DNA of 11,859 nucleotides from PALSA-607 sp036510735 (GTDB taxonomy: Bacteria; Actinomycetota; Actinomycetes; Acidothermales; Acidothermaceae): NCBI GenBank assembly GCA_036510735.1, contig DATCDK010000156.1, forward strand, positions 1-11,859. Direction: 5' to 3'. This document shows, in pieces, positions 4,761-11,247 of the stretch. The position numbers and the translations under genes are program-made. Position 1 is the stretch's first letter, and every line of letters begins with the position of its first letter. The notes below the pieces were generated by a model. The model did not search any database, had not been told where the DNA came from, and saw only the letters and a program-made list of their open reading frames with translations.

Positions 4761-4772
4761 AGAATGACCCTG
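4760..4772 (+). promoter_or_regulatory. putative -10 element driving a leaderless transcript
   Basis: TAGAAT at 4760-4765 fits the actinobacterial TANNNT -10 consensus. The six bases GACCCT separate it from GTG 4772, so the expected +1 falls on the G of the start codon, the geometry of leaderless mycobacterial transcripts. No Shine-Dalgarno-like run precedes this GTG. I see no good -35 hexamer 16-18 bp upstream. Confidence 0.5.
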
Positions 4773-5032
4773 TGGCAGAACTGCTCACGACTAGCGAAGT
4801 CGCCCACATCTTGAACCGCTCACCCGGTTCCGTGCGGCTACTCGTCAGCGCAGGCGTGCTCAAGCCATATGACCGCGTCAGAAGCCACCGAGGCAAACCG
4901 ACGATGCGATTCGACGCAATCAAGCTCGCCGCGCAGATGTGCAAAACGCCGTGGATCGACCGGACATTGCCAGCGGCCGAACCGGATGCTACGTTTTGGG
5001 CACGCGACGCATCTCTAGATATCGCTCGCTGA
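4772..5032 (+). CDS. helix-turn-helix DNA-binding protein (MerR/excisionase-like), 86 aa
   Basis: Residues 4-35 (L-L-T-T-S-E-V-A-H-I-L-N-R-S-P-G-S-V-R) form a helix-turn-helix of the MerR/excisionase winged-helix type: the T-x-x-E-V-A-x-I-L segment, turn, recognition helix, then a G-V-L-K-P-Y wing start. A basic R-V-R-S-H-R-G-K-P segment and R-F-D-A-I-K-L complete the domain. The C-terminal 30 residues are not recognised. It may be an excisionase, a small transcription regulator or, less likely, a terminase-associated factor; no integrase is visible. GTG 4772 has no ribosome site and sits where transcription should begin. The gene is closed by the terminator at 5042-5075. Confidence 0.82.
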   Translation: MAELLTTSEVAHILNRSPGSVRLLVSAGVLKPYDRVRSHRGKPTMRFDAIKLAAQMCKTPWIDRTLPAAEPDATFWARDASLDIAR

Positions 5033-5041
5033 CCGACTCAC

Positions 5042-5075
5042 AGGCCCAATCCGACACCGGATGAGGGCCTTTTTT
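5042..5075 (+). terminator. intrinsic terminator after the HTH gene
   Basis: AGGCCC (5042-5047) pairs with GGGCCT (5065-5070), and inside it ATCCG (5049-5053) pairs with CGGAT (5058-5062) around an ACAC loop, with only small bulges. The stem runs directly into six T residues (5070-5075). It lies 10 nt after the HTH stop codon and points along the plus strand. This is the clearest transcription terminator in the window. Confidence 0.88.
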
Positions 5076-5086
5076 GATGCCCTCGC

Positions 5087-5091
5087 GGAGG
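5087..5091 (+). promoter_or_regulatory. strong ribosome-binding site (GGAGG)
   Basis: GGAGG ends four bases before ATG 5096 and decides that start over the internal ATG 5198, which has only GAGAA upstream. It lies 12 nt beyond the terminator U-tract, so the mRNA using it must be made by read-through or from a promoter I cannot see. Confidence 0.7.
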
Positions 5092-5095
5092 TCGG

Positions 5096-5410
5096 ATGCG
5101 ACACGACCATCCGGAAGATCAGCGTTGTGACGGCTGCCAGGACTGGCCCCGTTACGCCATCCACCTCGCCATCCAACTCCAAAGAATCGAGAACACGATG
5201 AGCACGCAAGCCGACATCGACGCCCTGACCACAGCATTGACCGCTGACGATGCTGCGATCGCAACCGAAATCGCGGCACTCCAGGCAGCGAACCCCTCGC
5301 TGGACCTTTCGGCACTTCAGGCAGCTGTGGCGGCTACGGCTGCTCTCGTGCCGGCCGCAACAGCACCCGCCGCACCTGCCGCTCCGGTCACCGACCCGCC
5401 CGCGAGTTGA
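5096..5410 (+). CDS. Ala-rich coiled-coil-like phage protein, 104 aa
   Basis: The N-terminal 34 residues contain C-D-G-C (Cys11, Cys14) and an amphipathic segment Y-A-I-H-L-A-I-Q-L-Q-R-I-E-N-T. From Met35 the protein becomes a regular heptad-like helix (A-D-I-D-A-L-T-T-A-L-T ... E-I-A-A-L-Q-A-A) and ends in an Ala/Pro/Val linker (A-T-A-P-A-A-P-A-A-P-V-T-D-P-P). ATG 5096 has GGAGG; ATG 5198 would give only the coiled-coil part, which by itself looks like a known kind of small actinobacteriophage protein. It could be a structural or assembly helper; function is not established. It is the first gene after the terminator. Confidence 0.72.
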   Translation: MRHDHPEDQRCDGCQDWPRYAIHLAIQLQRIENTMSTQADIDALTTALTADDAAIATEIAALQAANPSLDLSALQAAVAATAALVPAATAPAAPAAPVTDPPAS

Positions 5411-5453
5411 ACGCCGTTGACCTGCTGCCGAAGTCGTGGGGCGTGTCGGCCTG

Positions 5454-5696
5454 ATGGCTGAGGGCACGCAACTGCCGCCGCACCTGCTGGCCTATTGGTC
5501 AGCGGGTGGAAAGGGTGGCGCTGAGATACAATGGGGGATTAGCGGTGATTTCGACCGCTGCATCACCCTTGTGCAGGAAGCGGTCACCAAAGGCGGCAAC
5601 GCCCCGCTAGGCGACCGCACCATCAAAGGCCTCTGCGCCACACTCCACAAGATCAACACAGGTGCGAGTCCGGGACACGCGGCGGGCGAGAAGTGA
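5454..5696 (+). CDS. small conserved phage protein (IxWGxxGDFxRC type), 80 aa
   Basis: The centre reads A-Y-W-S-A-G-G-K-G-G-A-E-I-Q-W-G, then G-D-F-D-R-C, then I-K-G-L-C-A-T-L-H-K-I-N-T-G-A-S-P-G. From memory this is a recurrent actinobacteriophage mini-domain (Y-W-x-x-G-x-G-A-x-K-I-R-W-G-x-x-G-D-F-x-R-C ... C-x-x-L-H-K-x-x-T-G-x-x-P-G), found as a free small protein or fused to head proteins; its role is unknown to me. ATG 5454 is chosen (an in-frame GTG at 5436 is possible); the ribosome site is weak. The stop overlaps GTG 5693 by 4 nt. Confidence 0.8.
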   Translation: MAEGTQLPPHLLAYWSAGGKGGAEIQWGISGDFDRCITLVQEAVTKGGNAPLGDRTIKGLCATLHKINTGASPGHAAGEK

Positions 5697-6097
5697 CAGA
5701 GACGACGCACGCCTGCCCACCAGCGGGAAGCGGAGTAACACCCTGCTGCGATAAGACGCCGTTCGAGCTGCCCACCAACGACCGGCTGACCCAATCGCCG
5801 CGCCGGAGGCATCCTCATCGGCTCAGCCGGACGCTCCATCCTCGGCCGCGTCCGGGACCACATCGGCATCGCCAGCACCCCCAACCCCGACGACGCCACC
5901 GACTGCGACCAATGGGCGCACGCGCTCACCGACGCACTCATCGAAGCCGCCCACGACTTCCGCCAACCCCCGGTCGACGGCACCACCAGCCTCGACGGCT
6001 GCTTCCTCATCGGCTGGGCCGGTCGACTCTGGTACTGCGGCGGCGACCAATACGCCGAACCTGTCCACTCGCCCTACATGGCAATCGGCTCAGGTGA
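5693..6097 (+). CDS. small Cys-containing phage protein, C-terminus replaced by out-of-frame sequence (broken)
   Basis: GTG 5693 overlaps the upstream stop and begins T-E-T-T-H-A-C-P-P-A-G-S-G-V-T-P-C-C, then F-E-L-P-T-N-D-R-L-T. This is a familiar start of small actinobacteriophage proteins with a Cys-rich N-terminus, normally only about 40-60 residues long. After about residue 34 the frame turns into low-complexity Arg/Pro/His sequence to 6097, which is the shadow of the Ntn-hydrolase coding sequence in another frame. Only about 5693-5795 is therefore native. The gene's own 3' end appears to have been lost together with the 5' end of the next gene. If translated as is, the product has an unnatural basic tail. 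Confidence 0.55.
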   Translation: MTETTHACPPAGSGVTPCCDKTPFELPTNDRLTQSPRRRHPHRLSRTLHPRPRPGPHRHRQHPQPRRRHRLRPMGARAHRRTHRSRPRLPPTPGRRHHQPRRLLPHRLGRSTLVLRRRPIRRTCPLALHGNRLR

Positions 6098-6245
6098 CAT
6101 GGTCGCGCTCGGCGCGATGTACGCACTCGCACCTGACGACATCCACGACAATCCGGCCCACGTCGTCACTACAGCGATCGTAGCCGCCACAACTTGGCGC
6201 ACCGACGTCGGTGGCAGCATCCTTATCGAGCATGCTGCATCATGA
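5790..6245 (+). pseudogene. N-terminally truncated proteasome-like Ntn-hydrolase
   Basis: From 5790 (just after an in-frame TGA at 5787-5789) a stop-free 151-codon frame runs to TGA 6243-6245 but has no ATG/GTG/TTG near its beginning. It encodes A-G-G-I-L-I-G-S-A-G-R-S, later D-G-C-F-L-I-G-W-A-G-R-L-W-Y-C, then the telling A-I-G-S-G-D-M-V-A-L-G-A-M-Y-A-L and an A-x-x-W-R-T-D-V-G-G end. That succession of strands and the G-S-G-x-x-x-A-L-G-A helix is typical of proteasome beta/HslV-like Ntn-hydrolases carried by some actinobacteriophages. The missing part is the N-terminus with the nucleophile and catalytic Asp/Lys. The stop overlaps the HNH start (ATGA), as for an intact gene. Confidence 0.65.
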
Positions 6246-6541
6246 CCGGCTGGGCCAACTCGACCCGACGGGCGCGCCTGCCACCTGACTGGCACAAACG
6301 CAGAGCACGAGCGAAACGCAACGCAGCAGGACAATGCCAAGCGATCACCGACGGCCAACGGTGCACCGAACCCGGCACCGACTGCGACCACATCGACCGC
6401 CACGGCGGCGACGACCAGACCAACCTGCAATGGCTATGCAGGCACCACCACAACGCCAAGACGGCCCGCGAATCCGCCGCAGCGAGAGCACTAAGCCCCA
6501 AGAGCCAACGCCCACCCCAGAAGCATCCCGGCCTCCTGTAA
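6242..6541 (+). CDS. HNH endonuclease, 99 aa
   Basis: The H-N-H signature is clear: C-D-H-I-D-R-H-G-G-D (first His50), N-L-Q-W-L-C (Asn61), and R-H-H-H-N-A-K-T (third-motif His70). Cys32, Cys41 and Cys66 may bind a structural zinc. The start W-A-N-S-T-R-R-A-R-L-P-P-D-W is the common entry of phage HNH proteins next to terminases. In HK97-like phages such proteins work with the terminase in DNA cleavage/packaging; whether this one does is inferred from position. ATG 6242 is in an ATGA overlap with the Ntn-hydrolase remnant; an earlier in-frame ATG at 6194 lies inside that gene. Codons favour A/C in third position, unlike the terminase genes. Confidence 0.9.
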   Translation: MTGWANSTRRARLPPDWHKRRARAKRNAAGQCQAITDGQRCTEPGTDCDHIDRHGGDDQTNLQWLCRHHHNAKTARESAAARALSPKSQRPPQKHPGLL

Positions 6542-6687
6542 TCGCATAGGAAGGCCAACAGGGGTGGGGGGTGCCCCACAAGACGCCAAAGCCCCGACCG
6601 TTCCGTATACCGCCTGACGCGCTGTACGGGTTCCAGCGCTTGAAATCGGCTCCCAGGTGGAGCAGCAAACCGACCCAGGAGGTCGAA
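6542..6687 (+). other. non-coding gap with G-rich hairpin, candidate cos region
   Basis: This 146-nt stretch between the HNH and zinc-ribbon genes is among the longest non-coding gaps in the window. It contains a G run with a perfect 6-bp hairpin, GTGGGG (6564-6569) pairing with CCCCAC (6574-6579). In cos phages the packaging site usually lies just before the terminase genes and near the HNH gene, so this is the best place for it here. I cannot identify the overhang. A GTG at 6571 in frame with the next gene is not accepted. Confidence 0.35.
6677..6682 (+). promoter_or_regulatory. strong ribosome-binding site (AGGAGG)
   Basis: A perfect AGGAGG ends five bases before ATG 6688 and fixes that start over the in-frame GTG 6571, which would add 39 residues of Pro/Lys/Arg-rich sequence. 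Confidence 0.8.
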
Positions 6688-6882
6688 ATGGCGCGTCGCA
6701 AGATGCCGATAGAGATCGCGATGACTGCCAACTGCCCCCGGTGTGGGCAGGGAGCGGGGAGCGAATGCCGCACAGCTACTGGCAAGCCGGTTCCGCGGTG
6801 GCGACTCTATGCCGATGATTACTCCGACTATCGCCTCATGCCAGGCGTCCATAGCGTGCGCCTGCCGGGGCATTCCCTCTAA
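6688..6882 (+). CDS. small zinc-ribbon phage protein, 64 aa
   Basis: The core is N-C-P-R-C-G-Q-G-A-G-S-E-C-R-T-A-T-G-K-P (Cys16, Cys19, Cys27), matching a widespread actinobacterial/phage pattern C-P-x-C-G-x-x-x-G-x-x-C-R-x-x-x-G that normally ends with a His a few residues on. Here a Trp/Arg follows, so the fourth ligand is unclear (perhaps His55). It may bind nucleic acid. ATG 6688 is fixed by AGGAGG. The TAA shares a base with the terminase small subunit start (TAATG), so the two are coupled; the gene is probably the first of the packaging/head operon. Confidence 0.82.
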   Translation: MARRKMPIEIAMTANCPRCGQGAGSECRTATGKPVPRWRLYADDYSDYRLMPGVHSVRLPGHSL

Positions 6883-7367
6883 TGGGCATCAGTGGTCCTG
6901 TTCCGAAGCGCTCCGATGAGCGCAGGCGCCGAAACGCCTCACCTGATGGGCCGATCACGAGTGCGCCAGCCGCTTCCCTCGTCGAAGTCCCCGAGGCTGA
7001 CGAGGCGTGGCACCCGATCGCGTTGCGCTGGTTCACGTCGCTGGCCGATTCGGGCCAGTCTCGGTTCTACGAGCCGTCGGACTGGTCGACTGCCTATCTG
7101 ATTGCTGAGTCGATCTCGCGGGACCTCAATCCGCAGTTCGTGGGCTTCGCTGGCACTGGCCGTGACCAGACTGAGGCCGAGTACGCGTCGATTCCTCTCA
7201 AGGGTGCGTCGCTCGCCGCTTACTTGAAGGCGATGGGCTCGCTGCTGAGCACTGAGGGCGACCGGCGTCGGATGCGGCTCGAACTTTCGCGCGGTGAAGT
7301 GGTTGATGCTGACCGTGAGGCGTCGGTGGCGATGATGGCGGATTACCGTGCCGCCCTCGACGCCTGA
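6882..7367 (+). CDS. terminase small subunit, 161 aa
   Basis: Terminase small subunits recognise phage DNA and bring the large subunit to it. This protein opens with G-P-V-P-K-R-S-D-E-R-R-R-R-N, the characteristic start of actinobacteriophage small terminases. It contains a W-H-P-I-A-L-R-W-F-T-S-L segment, a helical body (W-S-T-A-Y-L-I-A-E-S-I-S-R-D-L) and a C-terminal helix with M-R-L-E-L-S-R. Length and position directly before the large subunit agree. ATG 6882 overlaps the preceding stop by one base. The gene overlaps the large subunit start by 20 nt. Codon third positions are rich in G/T, unlike the HNH gene. Confidence 0.92.
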   Translation: MGISGPVPKRSDERRRRNASPDGPITSAPAASLVEVPEADEAWHPIALRWFTSLADSGQSRFYEPSDWSTAYLIAESISRDLNPQFVGFAGTGRDQTEAEYASIPLKGASLAAYLKAMGSLLSTEGDRRRMRLELSRGEVVDADREASVAMMADYRAALDA

Positions 7368-9009
7368 GGTTGGTCCTCTCGACCGGTTGGTGACGCTGCC
7401 GGAAGGCGCTCCTTCGCTGACACTCGGCTGGGAAGCGATCGAGTGGGCCGGGACGTATCTGCGGCAGCCGAACGGTGCCCATGCTGGCCGGCCGTTTCGT
7501 TTCACGCAGTCCCAGGTCCGTTTCATCCTCTGGTTCTACGCGCTCGACGAGTCAGGCCAGTGGCTGTTTCGCCGGGCCGTCCGTAGGCTCGCGAAAGGCT
7601 CCGGGAAGTCTCCTTTTGCGGCGCTCATCGCGCTCATTGAGCTTTGCGCGCCGGTCCGGCTCGACTCGTGGGAAGACGACCGCGAGAAGTACCCCGGAGG
7701 CTGTGCCGGTAAGTCAGTGTCGATGCCGTGGGTGGTTATCGCGGCGACGACTGAGGCGCAGACCGAGAACACGATGCGTATGGTTCGCGCTTTCGCCCCG
7801 AAGGGCTCGAGGGTGGTTCGCGAGTTCGGGCTCGACCCGGGCGAGACGCGCTACAACAAGGCGGCTGGCGGGAAGCTGCAGATCCTGACCGGGTCGAGCT
7901 CGTCCGCTGAAGGTGGCGAGTTTACCTTCGCCGTCGGCGACGAGCCGGAACATTGGACGCCGGCCAGGAATGGCCCTGACTTCGCTGCCACGTTGGCTGA
8001 CAACTTGGCCAAGTCTGGTTCGCGGATGCTCGAGACATGCAACTCGTGGATCCCCGGCTCCGGTTCGGTCGCTGAGGCGTCGTGGGATTCGTGGGTGGCG
8101 CAGGAAGAGGGCCGTACCCGCGGCGAGTCGAAGATCCTCTACGACGCGCGGGTCGCACCCCCGAAGACGGTCTTGCACGATGATCCGGCCGAGGGTGAAG
8201 TCGGGTTGTCGGATGCGTTGGAGTTCGTCTACGACGACTGCTGGTGGGCTAACCGCTCAGCCATCAAAGAGCGCATCTGGGACCTGCAGTCGCTCGAATC
8301 GGATTCCAGGCGGAAGTATCTGAACCAGCCGGTCGCCGACGAGAAGGCGTGGGTCACGCCGCAGGAATGGGCGGCGCTCGCCGACGCGACTCGTGTCATG
8401 GCCGACGGCGACGAGATCGCGATGTTCTTCGACGGGTCCAAGTCCCGAGACGCAACGGCGTTGATCGGTTGCCGCATCTCCGATGGGCATGTGTTCAGCC
8501 TCGGAGTATGGGAGCCAGACCCGGCGCACACCACGGCCTCGAGTGTTCCCGTCGAAGCCGTCGACTCTGCTGTCATCGGTGCGTTCGCGAAGTACGCGGT
8601 GCTGGGTTTCTTCGCCGACGTGCAGGAATGGCAGGGCTTCGTCAAGGTGACGTGGCCCGACCGGTACAAGGATCAGCTGATTGTGATGGCGGCCCCGTCC
8701 GGTCGTGAGCCGGCGTCGATCGCGTGGGACATGCGGTCGCACGCCTACGAGTTCGCCGAAGCGGCTGAGGTTTGCCACGAGGAAATCATTTCCGGTCGTT
8801 TCACCCACGACGGGGACTCTGTTGTCGCAAGGCACATCGGGAACGCGCGGAACAACCCGTACAAGGGCCGCATGTCGATCTCGAAAGCCTCACCCGACTC
8901 GCCGCGAAAGATCGACGCCGCCGTGTGCGTCATCGGCGCCCGCATGGTCCGCCGCTTAGTGATGGCGGTCCCGCGCAAGACCCGTACCGGTGAGGCTTTC
9001 TTCCGATGA
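7348..9009 (+). CDS. terminase large subunit (packaging ATPase/nuclease), 553 aa
   Basis: This motor protein pumps DNA into the procapsid through the portal and cuts the concatemer. The Walker A motif is A-K-G-S-G-K-S (82-88). The likely Walker B is F-A-V-G-D-E (Asp198-Glu199). The C-terminal RNase H-like nuclease shows three expected acidic residues: Asp362 in M-F-F-D-G-S-K-S, Asp424 in F-F-A-D-V-Q-E-W, and Asp523 in R-K-I-D-A-A-V. The length is normal. GTG 7348 gives a 20-nt overlap with the small subunit; its ribosome site is weak, so translation is probably coupled. No frameshift or missing motif is seen. Confidence 0.95.
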   Translation: MPPSTPEVGPLDRLVTLPEGAPSLTLGWEAIEWAGTYLRQPNGAHAGRPFRFTQSQVRFILWFYALDESGQWLFRRAVRRLAKGSGKSPFAALIALIELCAPVRLDSWEDDREKYPGGCAGKSVSMPWVVIAATTEAQTENTMRMVRAFAPKGSRVVREFGLDPGETRYNKAAGGKLQILTGSSSSAEGGEFTFAVGDEPEHWTPARNGPDFAATLADNLAKSGSRMLETCNSWIPGSGSVAEASWDSWVAQEEGRTRGESKILYDARVAPPKTVLHDDPAEGEVGLSDALEFVYDDCWWANRSAIKERIWDLQSLESDSRRKYLNQPVADEKAWVTPQEWAALADATRVMADGDEIAMFFDGSKSRDATALIGCRISDGHVFSLGVWEPDPAHTTASSVPVEAVDSAVIGAFAKYAVLGFFADVQEWQGFVKVTWPDRYKDQLIVMAAPSGREPASIAWDMRSHAYEFAEAAEVCHEEIISGRFTHDGDSVVARHIGNARNNPYKGRMSISKASPDSPRKIDAAVCVIGARMVRRLVMAVPRKTRTGEAFFR

Positions 9010-9019
9010 GAGGCAGGGC

Positions 9020-10459
9020 ATGGTCTTCTCTAAGGCTCAGGCCCTCGAAGCGGCAAGGAACATCTGGTCGGGACCGCGGGTGTTGGAAGCTGAGCGGCTG
9101 AACTTCATCGCCTCGGCAGTGAATCCGCGCCGCGCGTATTCCGCCTGGCTGAATGCGCCGTTGGGTCTGCGGGAGTTCGGCGCGCCGACGGTGGAGATGC
9201 CTGAGGATGCGCCGCAGGTGATGAAAAACCTTGCCTGGAAAGCGCGGACCAACTTTCTGCCGCTGATCTTGGATGTGTTCTCTCAGGTCATCAAGGCCGA
9301 CGGGTACATCGAGGCGAATGGGATCCCGAGCGATGCTTGGCGGTACTGGCAGGTCAACGGTTTGGATGCGCGGCAGACCGGTATTCACCGGTCGGCGTTG
9401 GAGTTCGGCGCGTCGTACGCCTCGATCCTTCCGGGGTCGATGAACAGCGCGCCGGCACCGGTTATCAAAGGCTACTCACCGCGGCGGATGACGGCGGTGT
9501 ATCAGGATCCGGATATCGACGACTGGCCGATGATGGCGTTGGACGTCAACGGGCCGATGCTGCGCCTCTTCGATGAGACCAGCGTGTATCGGATCGGTAT
9601 CGAGCAGTACCCGATCTCCGGTTTGGGTGCTGCGTTGACGATCAACCCGGGACAGCAGTTCGTCTACCTCGATCAGCAGTCCCACGGTCTGGATTTCTGT
9701 CCGGTGGCTAGGTTCCGGGACCGGATGCTCTTGCACGGCGAAGAGCAGTTCGGCATCGTCGAGCAGTTGATTGACATGCAGCGCCGCATCGATGAGACGA
9801 CGTTCGGGATGCTGACGGCACAGTATTTCGCGGCGTTTAAGCAGCGGTATGTGATCGGCTGGGTGCCGCAGTCGCAGATGGAGCAGCTGAAGGCTGAGGT
9901 CTCATCGTTCTGGGCGTTCAAGGACGACACGGTGAAGGTTGGGGAGTTCACCGAAACCGACCTCACCCGCTACATCACGAGCAAGGATTCGGCGCTGTCG
10001 GATATGGCGGCGATCGCCCAGGTCCCCGCGTCGTCGTTGGGTAACTCTGCCACGTCGATGCGCAACGTCTCCCCTGAAGCGGTTGCTTCGAACGACGCAG
10101 GCCAGGACCGCAAGGGCATGGAAATCAAAACCTCCTTCGGGGAAACCTGGGAGCTGGTCCTGCGCACTGCGGCACTGCTCGACGGCGACACTGCAGCCGC
10201 CTCGGACACTTCCAGCCAGATCCGCTGGCGGGACATGTCGACCACGTCGCCGGGTGCGATCGTCGATGCGCTCGGGAAGTTGCAGCAGATGCTCGGCATC
10301 CCGGCTGAGATGTTGTGGGAGCGGATCCCGGGCTGGACCGATCAGGACCAGGCGCGGGCTATCGACCTGATCAAGTCGGGTGATTCGCTCGACAAGCTGA
10401 TGTTCGTCCTGAACAAGCAGGCGACACCTGCCCCGTCTGGTGGACCGGGGGGGCAGTGA
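9020..10459 (+). CDS. portal protein (SPP1 gp6-like), 479 aa
   Basis: The portal is the dodecameric ring at one capsid vertex through which DNA enters. Length and organisation fit the SPP1 gp6-type family: an N-terminal helical part, a beta-rich wing (Y-S-P-R-R-M-T-A-V-Y-Q-D-P), and a long central region with F-G-I-V-E-Q-L-I-D-M-Q-R-R-I-D-E-T. It then shows the typical S-D-M-A-A-I-A-Q-V-P and the E-A-V-A-S-N-D-A-G helical stem region, followed by a C-terminal G-I-P-A-E-M-L-W-E-R-I-P-G. ATG 9020 is preferred because AGAGG (9010-9014) lies five bases upstream; GTG 8990 would overlap the terminase. The stop overlaps the MuF-like start as GTGA. Confidence 0.93.
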   Translation: MVFSKAQALEAARNIWSGPRVLEAERLNFIASAVNPRRAYSAWLNAPLGLREFGAPTVEMPEDAPQVMKNLAWKARTNFLPLILDVFSQVIKADGYIEANGIPSDAWRYWQVNGLDARQTGIHRSALEFGASYASILPGSMNSAPAPVIKGYSPRRMTAVYQDPDIDDWPMMALDVNGPMLRLFDETSVYRIGIEQYPISGLGAALTINPGQQFVYLDQQSHGLDFCPVARFRDRMLLHGEEQFGIVEQLIDMQRRIDETTFGMLTAQYFAAFKQRYVIGWVPQSQMEQLKAEVSSFWAFKDDTVKVGEFTETDLTRYITSKDSALSDMAAIAQVPASSLGNSATSMRNVSPEAVASNDAGQDRKGMEIKTSFGETWELVLRTAALLDGDTAAASDTSSQIRWRDMSTTSPGAIVDALGKLQQMLGIPAEMLWERIPGWTDQDQARAIDLIKSGDSLDKLMFVLNKQATPAPSGGPGGQ

Positions 10460-11247
10460 GCACCCCAACCCTGGAAGCTGCTGCTGTAACGGCCGCTGAA
10501 GTTTCGGCGAGCACGCCACCGGTTGTCGTCGCCGGGCGCGCGTTCACCATCGCCGCATCCGGGCGGGCGTTGCAGTTGGCGATCCGCGCCCAGTTGCTCC
10601 GCTCGGTGACGCGACTGTGGCCCGCGTTGGACCCGAAACGGCTCGACCAAACGTGGCCCGGCTGGCTTGAGGCGATGATCTTGCTCACCAACGCCTACCG
10701 CGGCCAATCGGCGGTAGCTGCGGGCGCGTCGTACCGGGCCGCACGGGAACACGCGACGCAATCACCTGCGCCGCGGTCGTTGCTGAAACTCGCGCCGGAC
10801 GCGGCTCCGGATTGGTTGGCACGGGCGTATGGCTTCTCCGGACCCGGGATGCTCAACCGGGACGTCGCGACACCGAACACGGCGCTCTCGACCACGCTTG
10901 GGACTGCATCACGGATCGTCCTCGACGCAGGTCGGACGACGACCATCGACACCGTGCACGCGGACCCGGTCGCGGTCGGCTGGTACCGCGTCACCGACGG
11001 CTCGCCCTGTTCGTTCTGCGCACTCTTGGCTAGCCGGCGAATCGCCTACAAGGCCGAGAAGACCGCCGACTTCCTCAGCCACGATCACTGCGGATGTTCT
11101 GCGGCTCCAGCCTTCTCGCGAGACCAGGAACTCCCTGCCATCAGCCATGACGCGCTCGCCGTGTATCGCGAGTCAACGAAAGGCGTCCGCGGCAAGGACG
11201 CGCTGGCCGCGTTCCGCAAAGCGTGGGAAGCGCGGGCCTCGGCGTGA
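10456..11247 (+). CDS. MuF-like minor head / capsid maturation protein, 263 aa
   Basis: MuF-type proteins are minor head components encoded after the portal. Here the N-terminal two-thirds is helical and Ala-rich. The C-terminal part contains W-Y-R-V-T-D-G-S-P-C-S-F-C-A-L-L-A-S-R (Cys185, Cys188) and S-H-D-H-C-G-C-S-A-A-P-A-F (His209, His211, Cys212, Cys214), the Cys/His signature of the actinobacteriophage MuF-like family, often annotated as capsid maturation protease. I see no obvious protease triad, so protease activity is only a family label. GTG 10456 overlaps the portal stop. It ends in a basic Ala-rich helix. Confidence 0.85.
   Translation: MSTPTLEAAAVTAAEVSASTPPVVVAGRAFTIAASGRALQLAIRAQLLRSVTRLWPALDPKRLDQTWPGWLEAMILLTNAYRGQSAVAAGASYRAAREHATQSPAPRSLLKLAPDAAPDWLARAYGFSGPGMLNRDVATPNTALSTTLGTASRIVLDAGRTTTIDTVHADPVAVGWYRVTDGSPCSFCALLASRRIAYKAEKTADFLSHDHCGCSAAPAFSRDQELPAISHDALAVYRESTKGVRGKDALAAFRKAWEARASA

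Noticed and set aside
4722..4814. 30-aa Cys-rich frame from ATG 4722 overlapping the stop at 4725
   Set aside because: It would run 43 nt into the HTH gene and across its promoter and direct repeat; no ribosome site.
5407..5454. 15-aa frame from TTG 5407 overlapping the stop at 5410
   Set aside because: TTG start, no ribosome site and no motif; more likely the short leader of the gene at 5454.
5780..5805. Programmed +1 frameshift joining the 5693 gene to the Ntn-hydrolase body
   Set aside because: I see no obvious slippery site, and a shift would not restore the missing catalytic N-terminus; deletion is simpler. It is kept only as a test in the findings.
5800..6097. Arg/Pro/His-rich C-terminal two-thirds of the frame starting at 5693
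   Set aside because: It is the shadow of the Ntn-hydrolase coding frame; composition changes abruptly after N-D-R-L-T, so it is not a native domain.
6571..6690. Upstream GTG start extending the 6688 gene by 39 residues
   Set aside because: The perfect AGGAGG before ATG 6688 and the zinc-ribbon family pattern fit the shorter protein; the extension lies in the G-rich hairpin.
6223..6873. Long minus-strand open frame (216 codons) opposite the HNH and zinc-ribbon genes
   Set aside because: It spans two well-supported plus-strand genes and their non-coding gap, has no recognisable domain, and is a usual by-product of high GC.
8257..8835. Minus-strand frame of 192 codons inside the large terminase
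   Set aside because: It is fully embedded antisense to the terminase nuclease domain, with no ribosome site or motif.
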